From Halesus radiatus (lineage: Eukaryota; Arthropoda; Insecta; Trichoptera; Limnephilidae), in assembly GCA_022606495.2 (NCBI GenBank), contig JAHDVE020003707.1, forward strand, positions 124,001 through 188,000: DNA of 64,000 nt, given 5' to 3'. A program made the translations under genes and the position numbers. Below are positions 37,301 to 49,088 of the stretch, in pieces (position 1 is the stretch's first letter; every line of letters starts with the position of its first letter). The notes under the pieces were generated by a model. That model saw only the letters and a list, made by a program, of their open reading frames with translations. It did no database searches and was not told the origin of the DNA.

Positions 37301-37457
37301 AAATCGTGTTAGCAAAAACAAAAATGTCCACGAGAGCTCTAATTTTAAAGATTCTGTGTAGCATCATACAAGAGAAGAACGGCAGTTTGAATGTGATATT
37401 TTTTTTTTGACATTATTTTTAACATGTTACTTATGAATTTTTTCTCTTGTTCCCCAG
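34374..37457 (+). other. Intron up to exon 3, no gene
   Basis: AT-rich. It includes interspersed family A copy 3 (separate entry) and a short CTGTAGT microsatellite near 34871-34890. The last 60 bases supply a T-rich tract and CCCCAG acceptor for exon 3. Confidence 0.6.
35041..35150 (+). repeat. Interspersed repeat family A, copy 3
   Basis: ATTGCCCGGAGCCAGTGGGA followed by CTATGGC, then GCTGTAAGGCGAA, and GGAAAGTTAGGAGAACCTGG, aligning to the copies at 10985 and 29391 (minus strand). Confidence 0.5.
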
Positions 37458-37591
37458 GCTGAGTCCGAAGTGGCCGCCCTCAACCGCCGTATTCAGCTCC
37501 TGGAGGAGGACCTTGAGCGCTCGGAGGAGCGCCTGTCCACCGCCACCGCCAAACTGGCCGAGGCCAGCCAGGCCGCCGACGAGTCTGAACG
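37458..37591 (+). CDS. Tm1: Tropomyosin exon 3 (residues 81-125), common to all forms
   Basis: Encodes AESEVAALNRRIQLLEEDL through to AADESE and the first two bases of an Arg codon (134 bases; phase 0 in, phase 2 out). It carries the very conserved tropomyosin block AALNRRIQLLEEDLE-RSEERL with clean heptads. It is the first exon reached by all three promoters, so it should be constitutive. The acceptor is CCCCAG. The donor is GTTAGG, weaker than consensus at +3. The open frame beyond 37591 enters a repeat in the intron. G+C is far above the flanking intron, as in the other coding exons here. Confidence 0.95.
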
Positions 37592-37596
37592 GTTAG

Positions 37597-37850
37597 GACA
37601 ACTCATTGCCGCCTTTAGCCAGACCAGCGAGGTGGCGGCCCTGTGCCCCCCCGGGGAGGACACCCTGACCACCATGCCGGCACCCTAGACCTACTCTAAC
37701 CTCACGTATGCTGGCAATAGTCGAACCACGAAACAACTCATTGCCGCCTTTAGCCAGATTACTGGGGTGGGGTCTCTGTGTCCTCCCGGGGTGGAAGCCC
37801 TGATAAGACCCAACTTAACCTCACTTATGATAAGCAATTAAGCAACCCTC
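37597..37850 (+). repeat. Tandem duplicated repeat immediately after exon 3
   Basis: ACAACTCATTGCCGCCTTTAG followed by CCAGA is present at about 37599 and again at about 37734. Each is followed by variants of GGTGG...CTGTG, CCCGGGG, GGA...CCCTGA and CTAACCTCACTTATG. The unit is about 135 bases, starting only about seven bases inside the intron. Confidence 0.65.
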
Positions 37851-40592
37851 GAGCCATATACCGGCAATACTCGAACGAAGGGTTAAAATTACCCTAATTT
37901 AAAAAATGCAAAATTTTCAGCTGTATTTTGTTGAAAGGTATCTTCGTAGGTTTGGAAACCAGTTTTGGTTTGACACTGAATTATTTGTGTTAATTTTGTC
38001 TACTTCTGCCACTGATCTTAAATAGTCCCTTATTCAGAACTCCCTGTCTCAAATCGACGATCAGAGCTTCACTTCACTATTCAATACAAATCCCGCAAGA
38101 CTGCTGACATCCATCCATATTCGAATATTATTGAAGAAAAGGAATATAAAATATAATTTAAATTCTAGCAATATTAATCTTAATTGTATATATTGGATTC
38201 CCCAATTGATTGTGATAAAGACAGCTCCGTAGAAGTGTTAATTTCTTGAGGAACAACAGTTCTCGTCGACACGTTATGGAAACTTATTTACAAATTCCTG
38301 TTTATTTTACGTAAACGTCTACAATGATTATTAGTGCCTATTGATGATGATTGCTACGGAGACGAGAGAGTGCTTAGAAAAGTTTGACTAAAAATCCTTC
38401 CGGTCTTCCAAATTTGATGAAGTTAAACAAAAACTTTGTGAAATATTTTTTCAAACTATCTTTTCCATTGACTTATCAATGATATTTAACGATTCCTTAT
38501 GTATTTGCGAGCTATCGAACTATAAGTTTTTTTTGTATGATTCTTATTACGACCTTATAATAATATATTATATAGGACTTTTTAATATACCCAAAATACT
38601 TGGTTTTAATTTTCCATTATATAAATAAATATTTTGGATTTTAGTTTTAAAAGCGAAAGTTTTTTTTGGTCTCCCCTTAATTTTGCATGAGTTTATGCTG
38701 GTTGCTTCTTTGTTAGGATCTCACGACCGCCCATATTTATATGTTTTGTTTTTAATATTTCCGCATGTTTTTTTTTCTTCTTTTTCTTAACACTATAAGT
38801 ACATCAATAGGTCTCCATTTTTTTAAATTATGAAATTTTTTTGTTTGCGTACTTAATAATAATGATTTATTTTAGTTTAAACTGTAATTTTCTTCTTATC
38901 CAGTCATTTATCCATTCTCTAAATAATATTTAAGTTGTGTTGCTTTTTTATGAATAATGAATTATTTTTTTATAATAGGATTACCTAATATATATATATT
39001 TATTTGATAGTTGATTAATTACCTAAAGTTATTTCATAGATACGCACAATATATATATATATTATCTTTCCTGCTTTGCCTTTTTGAACAAAAGTAATCG
39101 ATACCGTAAAGGCTTTTGCTTCAAGACACACGTCTTCATTTTCTCTTTATTCTTAAACTATCTTGAATTCTATTTAGTATTTTTCACAGTTGAATAATTT
39201 TGTAAATAGATTCTAGACTCCTTTTGCCAAACTTTGTTTTGACAAACGAATCTCAAATCTGTTCTTAGGAATAGATAATTAATTTGACTCCCTGCAGTGC
39301 TGGAAGGCCTACCAAATATTAGTTAACTACACATATAAATATTCTAAAGACAAATATTGATGGCTTGAATAAATAGGATTATATTAAACAAATATCTAAT
39401 TATTATAAATACATATTCGAAATATTCTAATAGCTACAAATTTGGTATAGGTTTACCAATCGATATGTTATGTAATAATATTCTTTTTCATTTTTTTTTT
39501 TTAATTATTTTTAAAGCTGATTTTCTCTCATTTTTATCAGTAAATTGATAAATAATGATAAATTCGGTCAGATTATCTTTCTGTTGTCTGTACATTATTA
39601 TAGATAATTCCTTCATAAACTTTTCTTTTTGTATATAAATAGGAATTAAACATGGGTTTTTCAAATGTATTAACTTTTAATGTCTAAAAATGAATGTTTC
39701 TATTTCACTTTTGATGCTATTAGGAGGCTGCTAATTGTTTAAAAAAGTCACTCATTCACTGATATTTTTCTGTTTTACTGTTTTACTGTCAGTTATATAA
39801 TATTATTTCAATTCAAATCTTTATCTCGAGATTAAAAACTAGAATTAGTCTTATTAAGCTCTGTTAATATAAATTCCATGATAGGTTTTCTATGAATTTT
39901 TGATAACCGCCTTTACAAAGTGCCTCGCCTCTGCTTGAAGAGTATGAAAATTATCAACATATTATTAATAAACTATTTGTAACTTTAATCTAAAAGTGCG
40001 AACAGATAGTTAGGCATCTGATAATTAATTAATGATTCACCATTCCAATGCCTTTTATAATTAATTTTCATCCTAACTATGTTTCATCAATGAAAATAGC
40101 TACCTGTTCACATTGTAGATTTAAATATTTACTGTTGATTTCATGGAATATTACAAGACAAATTAAAAAAATATATAATTGTTAAATCTTGCCAGTATAA
40201 TCTTTAGTAAGTAACTTACCCAAATCAATTTGGCATGCAATATAATTTATAAATTGAAAAAATATGATCATTATTACATTTATACCTATCAAATACTGTT
40301 TGCGCTATACAACGCTCTAATAAAATTGTAATTCAATTTCTATTATAAAATTGCATTTATTCAGTTTTTATTCTTTTATGAATTCAATTTCTGCAATTTA
40401 AAGTTTTTGTTCTTTTATGAATTGAAAATTTGCAATCTACATTTTATAAATTCAAATTTTGAATTGTTCTATTCCACTGTCATTGCTCTTCTTTGTTGTG
40501 TGTTTTGATTGTTGTGTAACTAAATCCCGCACGCAATCAGTGTGTTTGTTGTGTTGCTTACTAAACCCGTGGCGTGTGTTGAAACCGAACAG
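37851..40592 (+). other. Intron, no gene seen
   Basis: Very AT-rich, with AT microsatellites near 38990 and 39050. No coding sequence was supported. Confidence 0.6.
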
Positions 40593-40710
40593 AATACGGA
40601 AGGCGTTGGAGAACCGCACCAACATGGAGGACGACCGGGTGGCCATCCTCGAGGCGCAACTGTCCCAGGCCAAGCTCATAGCCGAGGAGTCTGACAAAAA
40701 ATACGAGGAG
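40593..40710 (+). CDS. Tm1: Tropomyosin alternative exon 4a (residues 125-164)
   Basis: After the split Arg codon (CG from exon 3 plus A) it encodes IRKALENRTNMEDDRVAILE and ends ...AEESDKKYEE. It is 118 bases, flanked by AACAG and GTGAAT, ending in phase 0. It is a paralogue of the exon at 42319, sharing the RK-LENR---ED-R---LE-QL--A---AEE-DKKY-E frame, so the two are alternatives. Using both would shift the frame because 118 is not a multiple of three. Which isoforms use it is not visible here. Confidence 0.93.
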
Positions 40711-40748
40711 GTGAATAAAACACACGTCTAACAGTAGCCTATGGTCTT

Positions 40749-40815
40749 GCCACTGAGAGATCTATTGAATCTTTCCTACTGAAAAGGGGAAAGGCTGCAA
40801 TGGAGCTATCAGCGG
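40749..40815. mobile_element. Foldback MITE family, copy 4
   Basis: GCCACTGAGAGATCTATTGAA pairs with GCTGCAATGGAGCTATCAGCGG. AAAGGGGAAAGG lies between. It begins 38 bases after exon 4a. Confidence 0.55.
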
Positions 40816-42107
40816 TATGTCTATACGCGCAAGCTTTCTCTGACACTAGATCATTTTTGACACTATTTTATCTTAAGGCAGGCAAAATAGTTTGTTTTCC
40901 GAGTAGTTCTAAAATTAAATTGCCAAATGCTCGATTTTAGTGTAGATCTCTAAAGTCAAACTGTGAGAAAAAAGTAACTTACATTAGTAAGGTTGCCCTA
41001 AAAAAAGATATGCATTAGATTACCTGCCATGATAACGTTGTGAAACCAGATCTAACACCCCTGGTTGTACACAGTACAGATGGGGGCTCTTGTGTGGTCA
41101 CGTCAAAAAATAAAGGTTTTGCAGCTGTCAAATAAAATTTCTTGTGACTTTTGAACACTGATAACCTGTTTCTTATTTATTCAAGTTCCTAGTCAATGCA
41201 TTCAGAATAGTTAGTAACCCAAAATCAAAGTTAAATATTAGACAAGTAGAATTGTGGCCTGTTGAACTAAGTGTCATAAATTGTCTCTTGTCGGAGCACC
41301 CTTCCATGCTATTATAATGTTTTTCTGAGTTGTTGCAATGCGCCTCCTCAGCATAATTATTTGAATATGTCGCAAGTGTTATTTAAATTAATAATTTGTT
41401 GTGTTTTTTTGCAAACATTGCGATTTGGGTCAAATTATGCATTCCAATTAATAAACTGTAATGATGTAGACATATAAAATATGGCATAGTTTTATAAAAT
41501 TAACCCTTTTTATTCAATTCCAATATAACGTTTTTTTATTGTGCCAAATACTGGCGCATTGAGACAAATACAACTCTTAAAAACATTATTTAAATTTATA
41601 ATTGTTAAAAATATGCATTCTAGTTTAAGTTGTATGAATTTTGTTGAATTTACATGTGCACGCTTTGCTTTGTTGCGTTTCTCTAACCCTTTTTTATTCC
41701 AGGTGATTGGGCTGCCGAGTGCAAGGTGAAATGCTGCGCCCGTTCATTGATAATGTTATCTTATCAATATGTTTGTTATAGACGGTTGGTTTTATGGCCC
41801 TAATTGTACATCAAAAAGTCAGTGCTTTAATGCAACAAATGAAAGTTAGAAATTCAATTTATTTCTTGATATGATGGATTTAGTCATGCTTTCTATTGTA
41901 GACATTAAAATTTCTTCTCTTTATTATGTTTTGCATCGAATCAAGTGACATAATGGCGATGTGCTTTATGGAATCAATCAACGTGATTTTGAAAATGTAT
42001 CTAATGCGTCATGTTAATCTATTGGTGATGAAAACAGGACACATTGAATGCTGGCTATGTTCCCAACGCTCATTCTAGTGATCGGCATTCAATGTTTGAA
42101 AGGTGTC

Positions 42108-42225
42108 TTTGATAGTTATGTTGTAACCTCTCTTTTCACATAAACAGCGTTTAACAGAAAGATAATTCTTTTATATATGTTGTTTATGAAAAAGAGGAAG
42201 CGGTTTCAATGGAGCTTTCAGCGTC
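42108..42225. mobile_element. Foldback MITE family, copy 5
   Basis: The left GATAGTTATGTTGTAACCTCTC pairs with the right GTTTCAATGGAGCTTTCAGCG. It has diverged from the other copies and has a longer spacer. It lies about 90 bases before exon 4b. Confidence 0.5.
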
Positions 42226-42318
42226 AGAACCAGCATTGCCACTAGACACATGATGTTACCTGAATTTGTCATGCGTATTGGTGCAAGACTAACGGTGGAT
42301 TTCACCATATTTCACCAG

Positions 42319-42436
42319 TGCCCGCAAGGTCCTGGAGAACAGGTCCCTGGCTGATGAGGAGCGCATGGACGCCCTGGAAAACCAACTGAAGGAGGCCCGT
42401 TTCCTCGCTGAGGAGGCTGACAAGAAATACGATGAG
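42319..42436 (+). CDS. Tm1: Tropomyosin alternative exon 4b (residues 125-164)
   Basis: After the split Arg codon (CG plus T) it encodes ARKVLENRSLADEERMDALE and ends ...AEEADKKYDE, the textbook insect tropomyosin sequence for this exon. It is 118 bases with acceptor ACCAG, donor GTGTTT, and ends in phase 0. It is mutually exclusive with 4a by length. The donor GAG|GTGTTT is a poor match to consensus after the GT, which is compatible with regulated use. Confidence 0.94.
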
Positions 42437-43684
42437 GTGTTTCTCATTTCAGGCTGCGCGCTGTCTTAGTTTGATTGTGCCGCATTCGTGTATTCACCAA
42501 GCTGTTTTCACGTGTACCCCTCTAATCAATATTAATTCATTCACCGTGTTCAGTTAGCATTGCAGATCACAGATGGGATTGATAGATACTGATTTAGGAT
42601 GAGTTCTTTATTTTCTACATCTAGACGTTTTAGCAACCAACTATCAGTGATTTTGAATGAGTTTCAGCACGAAAAGTGTATCGCTTAGTGAACACTTTCA
42701 TTAGCTGTAGAGGAGTTAAAGTTTTCTGTTTACGCAAGTTTATTTTATTATCTTTCAGAGATAACATTCCATAAGTTAGCCAAATGAGGAAAAAGAATCT
42801 TGTAATTGTTTTTGTGATAATGCTTGTCAAGTTGTTATTTTTGATAAGACATGATACACAATTTAAATCTGAAGTAAGGCTTCATGGCCGGTTAAGAGAA
42901 TGATTGTTGTGGGATAGAATATTCTTGCTATTATCATGAATAATATGACACCTAATAAATGAATGGCTAATGTAATGTGTAGACTGCAAATGTCATGGAA
43001 GTTTCAGCGTGTCTACACCATCAATGGCTGATTATTAATGAGCCATTGTATTGAAACTTGCTGCACTGGGCCCTAAACTGAAAATTGGAAAATATTCCAA
43101 GTATAAGTGATTGTAATATCCTTCTGGAAATTATGTTAATGATATTAAATGTTTGCCTATTGAATTGAGAAACAAGAAACAATTAGGTGCATTGTGTTTA
43201 AAGGTGTACGGATTTGGAAGAAACGAGATTTGTATGTGTGATGCGCCTTGTTCTCTGTAAGTTCTTGGAGACTATGCAATTGTATGTCACTTCAACTCAT
43301 CTGTGGTTTTTTACTTTGCTGATTGAACAATCTTAATGTTTACTGATTTCGGTCCCCTTTGAAGTTAACCTATGTGATTTTTACCCCATAATTTACTACC
43401 TAAAGCTTTCTTGTTCCAGTGTGATCTTCAACCATCTGATACAAAACTATTTATAATTATATAATAATATAGACTTCTCCGAATTGAATTTGTTAACTTA
43501 AGTTGTTAGCAAGGAAGTAAAAAAAAAAATCGATATTTAAAAAATATTCAAAGGTGTTTCAAAAACACAAAAAAAATTTGCCTAATGCCAGTTAACAAAT
43601 TTCATCTCTGAGTAGTTAATATTGTCATCATAATACCAAATTGTGAAATTGGTAATCAGTACCATCCAATTATTATTAAAATAC
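42437..43684 (+). other. Intron, no gene seen
   Basis: AT-rich sequence before the TTAA-flanked MITE. No coding potential was recognised. Confidence 0.55.
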
Positions 43685-44287
43685 TTAAGGGGGAGAGGGA
43701 TGTCGGTGAGGCATTATTTATCAATTTGAAATAATGATAATATTATTGTGCAATGCGATAAACTTAATGTTTTTAAAGAAAACATATTTATTAAAATTAA
43801 TATTTTTTAATTTACATAGACACAGCATTTATTAAAATCAAATCAGAAATATGGCTTTCTGACTGTCTTACGAATGTTTTACAAAATATTAAGAATATCA
43901 AAATTCTTTTAAAAGGTTTAGAAAAATAACTGCACTTATTTCCCAGTACGTTTTTTAAAAATGAATTTGACCATTGTTTTCTAATGTGCATTTAAAAAAA
44001 ACATTAACGTCATTGTACATGAAAAAATGGAACTACACCCCTTTTTTTTTGGAAAATTTCTTCTCGGCGTTTTTAAGAAAACCTTTGAAGTATTTTTTAG
44101 GATATTAAACATTTAAAAATATTTCGTGAAACATATGTTGGACGGTTATAAAAAAGTCGTATTTCTGATTTGATTTTGATAAATGGTGCTGCCTATGCAA
44201 ATTAAAAAAATATCTAATAATTTTTTTTTCTCTTCAAAAGTATTTTTTATCGTATTGCGTAATAATATTAGTCCCTCTCCCTCTTAA
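43685..44287. mobile_element. piggyBac-like MITE with TTAA target site
   Basis: TTAA at 43685-43688 and 44284-44287 brackets GGGGGAGAGGGA at the left and TCCCTCTCCCTC at the right. Further in, long subterminal inverted segments pair: GTGCAATGCGATAAA near 43750 against the sequence near 44250, and ATTAAAATCAAATCAGAAATA near 43835 against TATTTCTGATTTGATTTTGA near 44160. A TTAA target duplication is characteristic of the piggyBac superfamily. The 595-base element is non-coding. Confidence 0.7.
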
Positions 44288-45425
44288 CTAACTGTATTAT
44301 TTACTTGTTAGTGGATTTATCTAGCATTCAGTAACTTTGAGTTCACTAATCCTAATTTATTATTATTAACACCTGTGCCTACGCCTGCGTCTTATCAATT
44401 CATATTTTTTTTGCAAACTACAAAGTGTTGAGTCACATATCTGGCTCACTGATAATTGGACGAGATAAAAGAAAAATTAACTCAAAATTGGTATTTTTTT
44501 TAAACTTTTATCTTTATTTAGTAGGCAGTGACATCTATCCTATTGCTTCTAAGCGGTACTTTTTTCATGTCTAAATGTTTGAGCACTCTCCCAATAAAAG
44601 TTGGCCCAAATCCTATCTCCGTATGATAATTTTTATTGATTATTCAAGATATGAGATTATTTGGTGATGTGGCAAACCAAACATGCAGTCTGATGATGTC
44701 CTCGGTGGACGAAACAGCTGTCAACTGTCATAATAACTTGGCAGAGCATTCAAATGAATAATATGTGAGATATTGATGTCCTGCCTAAGATTAAGAATAA
44801 TTATGCATAAATCTCAGTACTTCTATTTCATGACTGAACGTTTACACAGTTGTTCCAATGATGTTTTACTTGGTTTTGTTTGCATATATAGCATGTCTAA
44901 CAGATTGATTTTACAACAGTGTATACATCTGCTTAATATAATAATTGCTTGATATTTGATTCATAAATTTTCTAGAAAATTGTTGTCAATAATTTTCTAC
45001 CTAAAAGTGATTCACTTTTCAAACATAGGCAGAAGTTCTTGAATGACATTTCATGTCTTTGACGTAAATATTATATCTTTAACAATTGTTAATAAATAAG
45101 ATTAAAAAAATTGCATTTCAATAAAAATGTTGTGATTTTAATATTTCCTATAAAAAATAAGATCTTTTGATAAATCACAAATAATATAGTGTTTTATTTA
45201 GAAACATTAACAAGGATATTTATTTAACTTTTTGAAAAGTTTAAGTATTCTAATTGAGTTCAATTTTATGTCTATTATTTTAGTTTTTTGTAGACAAAAA
45301 AATAATAGATTTTTTTTACTGAGTATTTCCTAGTCTTTTGTATAGTAAAGTCTCCTTTCTTGTCATATGTATGCTCACGAGACCACCGCGCTAAGTCCAC
45401 GAACTAACCTTCTTGTACAACACAG
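44288..45425 (+). other. Intron before exon 5a, no gene
   Basis: AT-rich sequence ending in CAACACAG before exon 5a. No other feature was seen. Confidence 0.6.
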
Positions 45426-45496
45426 GTCGCCCGTAAATTGGCCATGGTTGAGGCTGACTTGGAGCGTGCTGAGGAGCGTGCCGATGCAGGAGAATC
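45426..45496 (+). CDS. Tm1: Tropomyosin alternative exon 5a (residues 165-188)
   Basis: Encodes VARKLAMVEADLERAEERAD and AGE plus the first two bases (TC) of a Ser codon. It is 71 bases, acceptor CACAG, donor GTATGT. It contains the conserved ARKLA-VE-DLERAEER motif of tropomyosin. It is a paralogue of 47151-47221. Joint inclusion would shift the frame, so the pair is mutually exclusive by length. The Ser codon completes with the C of exon 6. Confidence 0.94.
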
Positions 45497-46809
45497 GTAT
45501 GTCTTTATTACACCATGGATTGTGTTGTGATCCTGTTGATTTTCGTACCATGCTTGTTGTTTCAACTTTACCAGACACAAGAATCGTAGCATCTATGAGA
45601 GAAATATACCTTTACCTGACAGAATATTCCGAAAATTTAAAAAGTTTTCATTATGTCGCGGTGTTTCATACCCCCTCACGTTTGGTGACTATCAAATCAA
45701 TAATCAGCGCCATTTTGAATTTTTGACATTTGAACGATCTTCGTTAAACTCCTATTCTCAGGCCATTTCGACTTTTGACTAGTGTGATCACCTGACCAGC
45801 ATAACTACTGAATTAGTCTCCATTCTCAGGAGTGGTACGCCCTTTCTGTTTAAAGCTGAGATTTGACGATTATTTGTATTTATCTGAAAATGTATTTCTA
45901 ATACATATTCAATACACTTTCTCTTTTAAAAATTGCTTATTCATTACCTGATATGAAATCTTTTCACTTGATATCTCCATTATATTCTTGAATTCTATCT
46001 GTGAATCATACCTAATGTAATATTTACAAGTTTCTTAATATTTGTCATCTAAAAATCTGATAAAGATATTTTAAAAGGTTTTGTATCTGATTTCCCAGTA
46101 CTTCTTTGCAACTTTTGTACCTAGTCCAAAATATTTAAAATTAAATTATTATGCCACTACAGTAAATTATAATTAGTTAAAAATTACGAAATTCCGTCGT
46201 AAGTGTATTTCTCTCATGATTGATTCACCTTAATAATGAGTTGTTCCGCTTGATTGTTTTATCTGTATTTATTTTTGATTTGACCAATCAGTTGTAGTTT
46301 TTTTAAAACTTTATTTCAGCAAAAGGCGGAGAGCAGAATCTTCAGAATATTTGCATGAATTCTTTTAATTATCTAAGAAATCACTTTGTGGCTTGACATT
46401 ATACTTAATTGAAAAAGTTATTTATTTAAAAACATTTTATTTGACTTATAAAGTGGTTTTAAATGAAATAATAATATTTGTTTTACTTAATAAAGTGGTT
46501 TTAAACAAAAACTTTTTTCATTTAAGTAATTCTTTTTAATTTTTACCATAAGCTTGCCATTTTATTCTTTATTGTTTTAGGTTAAGTTTTAGTCTGGTAG
46601 TCTGATTGAGAGTGGCCATGAAATCATTGCTGGAGTAATTGAATACGACATTCCTTAAATGTTGTGAATTGACCTCTTAAAAATTCATTTCCACCAGTTC
46701 ACTAGGCTACCATTTTTTTTGTAACTTAATACTTGCTTTAGTTTTGTCGAACAAGTCTACTATCAATCTATAAAATGAAAACTAGACATACATAATATCA
46801 ATCATCTTA
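45497..46809 (+). other. Intron between exons 5a and 5b, first part
   Basis: AT-rich intron with no gene seen. An open frame that begins before exon 5a reads through it in another frame and is a shadow. Confidence 0.55.
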
Positions 46810-47015
46810 CATATGTAATTCCGGTTCATGCAATAGTTTGCCTTATCCTGTAACACACTATAGTGTGTCTTACACTAAATTGTTATTTTGCTGTATTCTG
46901 CAACAATCTATGTATGTAATTTCGGTTCATGCAATGGTTTGCCTTTGCCTTATCCTGCAACACACTATAGTGCGCCATTTACTATTTTGCTGTATTTTGT
47001 AAGACATTATAGTGT
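46810..47015 (+). repeat. Tandem duplication of about 101 bp before exon 5b
   Basis: TATGTAATT-CGGTTCATGCAA occurs at about 46812 and 46913. Each is followed by CCTTATCCTG, ACACACTATAGTG and TTTTGCTGTATT. ACACTATAGTG is itself a palindrome. Confidence 0.65.
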
Positions 47016-47150
47016 CATTCAAATAATTGATAGTTGTTTGTATTTTGTGATGATTGTTAGTAGACTTGTTAGGCGATCCGTAACTGTGTGAGTGTTGTAT
47101 GCCCTAGCTAATTGCACGGAGTTTATTCCTTGTGGCTTGGTCACATTTAG

Positions 47151-47221
47151 GTCGCTCGCAAGCTCGTCATGATGGAGCAGGACTTGGAGAGAGCAGAGGA
47201 ACGAGCGGAACACTCTGAAAG
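47151..47221 (+). CDS. Tm1: Tropomyosin alternative exon 5b (residues 165-188)
   Basis: Encodes VARKLVMMEQDLERAEERAE and HSE plus the first two bases (AG) of a Ser codon completed by exon 6. It is 71 bases with acceptor CATTTAG and donor GTTAGT. It aligns residue for residue with 5a; the differences are mostly at surface heptad positions plus the last residues. Its isoform use is unknown. Confidence 0.94.
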
Positions 47222-47768
47222 GTTAGTCGCGCAAAAATTGGCTAAAAACGTACACTACTCAAAACATTATCGAGTTCCATAACTCAGATTATTTTTAACA
47301 TAATTTATGTAATAATGTAAGCTGGGTGTTTTGTATACTTGCTTGTCAAATGTTCTGATGGGGTTTCATCCTAAAGACAGTAATTTTAAAATTAATTAGA
47401 TTTCTTATTGAGTAATTTCGTATTGGTATTGTATGTTTCAATTTTTATTTAACAGCAATCTTTGGAAGTATCTTTTTGCCAACAAGTAGATCTTGGAAAG
47501 TAGAATGGTTCATTGACCTCATAGATTTATTTGTTATGTATATTATTTATTCTTAACTGTTCACTTTAACTTTTTAAGATTAATTTGATATTATCTACAC
47601 TGACAGGATATGTTTAAATTTTTTTTTAATAATTTTGTGATATCTTGCCCTTCATTTGAATACGACATGTAAATTTTTTTCATTGTTAATAAATTTATTC
47701 AAAATTTGATTGTTTGATGTAAAATATTTTTAGGTCTTAAAACTAATGAATTTGTAATTATTTTTCAG
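47222..47768 (+). other. Intron between exons 5b and 6
   Basis: AT-rich intron of about 550 bases ending in ATTTTTCAG. No feature was found. Confidence 0.7.
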
Positions 47769-47844
47769 CAAAATTGTGGAGCTTGAGGAAGAACTCCGCG
47801 TCGTAGGAAACAACCTTAAGTCCCTTGAAGTTTCAGAAGAAAAG
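47769..47844 (+). CDS. Tm1: Tropomyosin exon 6 (residues 188-213), constant
   Basis: Completes the split Ser codon and encodes [20 protein letters not shown] and VSEEK (76 bases; donor GTAAAA; ends in phase 0). This is one of the most conserved segments of tropomyosin. Only one copy was found, unlike vertebrate TPM1, where this exon is the duplicated, mutually exclusive one. All isoforms from this locus should contain it. Confidence 0.95.
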
Positions 47845-48430
47845 GTAAAATTTGCTGTCTATACCCCTCTACTTCTAGTACAATTTGTATCAATTTGAAA
47901 TACTTGAATCATTTTCCATAAATGCATATTCTGAGATAATCATGGAAAACTGTTCTTTTTATGAAAACAAAGCATTCAATAGCAGTTGGAAGTTTTGACG
48001 GTACACTTCTTTTGATATTCATAATATTTACATTCTAAGACTCAAATATATATTTTTCCTTTGATTTATGTAAGCGTCTTAAATGTGTATGACAGCTTCC
48101 TTTAATGTCAAATTATCAAAATATTTTATTTTCAGAGACTTGAGTCCTTTTTGATCAGTGGTTCGATTTAATGTTTACAAGATCAATAATAATGACAAAT
48201 GTATTTCTTCAGAAATCATGACATAAATTTGTGCATAGCACGTGTACATGAAAATAATAATACTCCCTATTTGAATGTATGTTTCAAATGAAGACAAAAT
48301 GTCCTAATTTTTACAGATGATTAGACCAATATTATTATAAATTTTATTTATTTATTGATGTTCTATTTTTGACCCTTTTGTTAAGTTGAGGTTCCCTTTT
48401 TTACCCCTTTGTTTTATTGCGCATACATAG
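47845..48430 (+). other. Intron between exons 6 and 7a
   Basis: AT-rich, ending GCGCATACATAG with a T-rich tract about 20-60 bases before the acceptor. No other feature was found. Confidence 0.7.
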
Positions 48431-48493
48431 GCCAACCAGCGAGAGGAGGAATACAAGAACCAAATCAAGACCCTCACCACCCGCTTGAAGGAG
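48431..48493 (+). CDS. Tm1: Tropomyosin alternative exon 7a (residues 214-234)
   Basis: Encodes the 21 residues ANQREEEYKNQIKTLTTRLK plus E, the canonical insect tropomyosin version of this segment. It is 63 bases, phase 0 at both ends. The acceptor is ATACATAG. The donor GAG|GTCTGT departs from consensus at +3 and +4. It is the first of three homologous exons, and by similarity to known tropomyosins the one most likely used in standard muscle forms (inference). Confidence 0.94.
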
Positions 48494-49088
48494 GTCTGTG
48501 GGCGCAGAAGACAAACAAACATAACCCTTTGCCCTAACAGCTTGACTGCCCTACCATTGTTTTCAGTGTTGTTTTCTTACCATAACAAGCCACCTCAGAT
48601 GACCCGATGACCCGCAGAGTCGACCGTTTGCAGTTGTTATCGTTGTTGATTGATTTTGACTAATTCATTGGACTTGTGTTCATTTTCTTTTAGAGAGCTC
48701 CCCATTAACATTTGACACAGTTCTGAGATTGTTTGATTATTTATTCGCTATGGACTGTCAGACAAATTCAATGGAATCTGATTGCATTTAAATCAATTGA
48801 TCTTTCAACTGCCAACCGCCATCTGGCGCTCTTCTCAATACACCAATGATGCATTATATGCACACATTTGAGGTGAAGCAGCAACTTGCGCGGTTTAGCA
48901 TTATTAAACACTGTTTTTGAATATCGTGAGTGCGGATTCGAATCCCTTCGTATTTAACAACTCCAAGTGAGAAAGGTATTGTTATGAGAGTCCATAGTTT
49001 TTAAAGAGGCAATGTTCCATTGTTGTTTTAACCCCGCTGTGCCCATCTAATGTAATGTTTTATTTAACACCCGCCGTTAACCCTCCAG
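48494..49088 (+). other. Intron between exons 7a and 7b
   Basis: About 595 bases. A GGATTCGAATCCC near 48936-48948 resembles a tRNA B box and may mark a SINE fragment. No gene. Confidence 0.5.

Larger units (their letters stand above)
40711..42318 (+). other. Intron between exons 4a and 4b
   Basis: AT-rich intron holding two foldback-family copies (separate entries). No gene. Confidence 0.6.

Noticed and set aside
48895..48960. tRNA gene near GGATTCGAATCCC
   Set aside because: The T-arm-like motif stands alone, without a matching A box at the right distance or paired acceptor stem.
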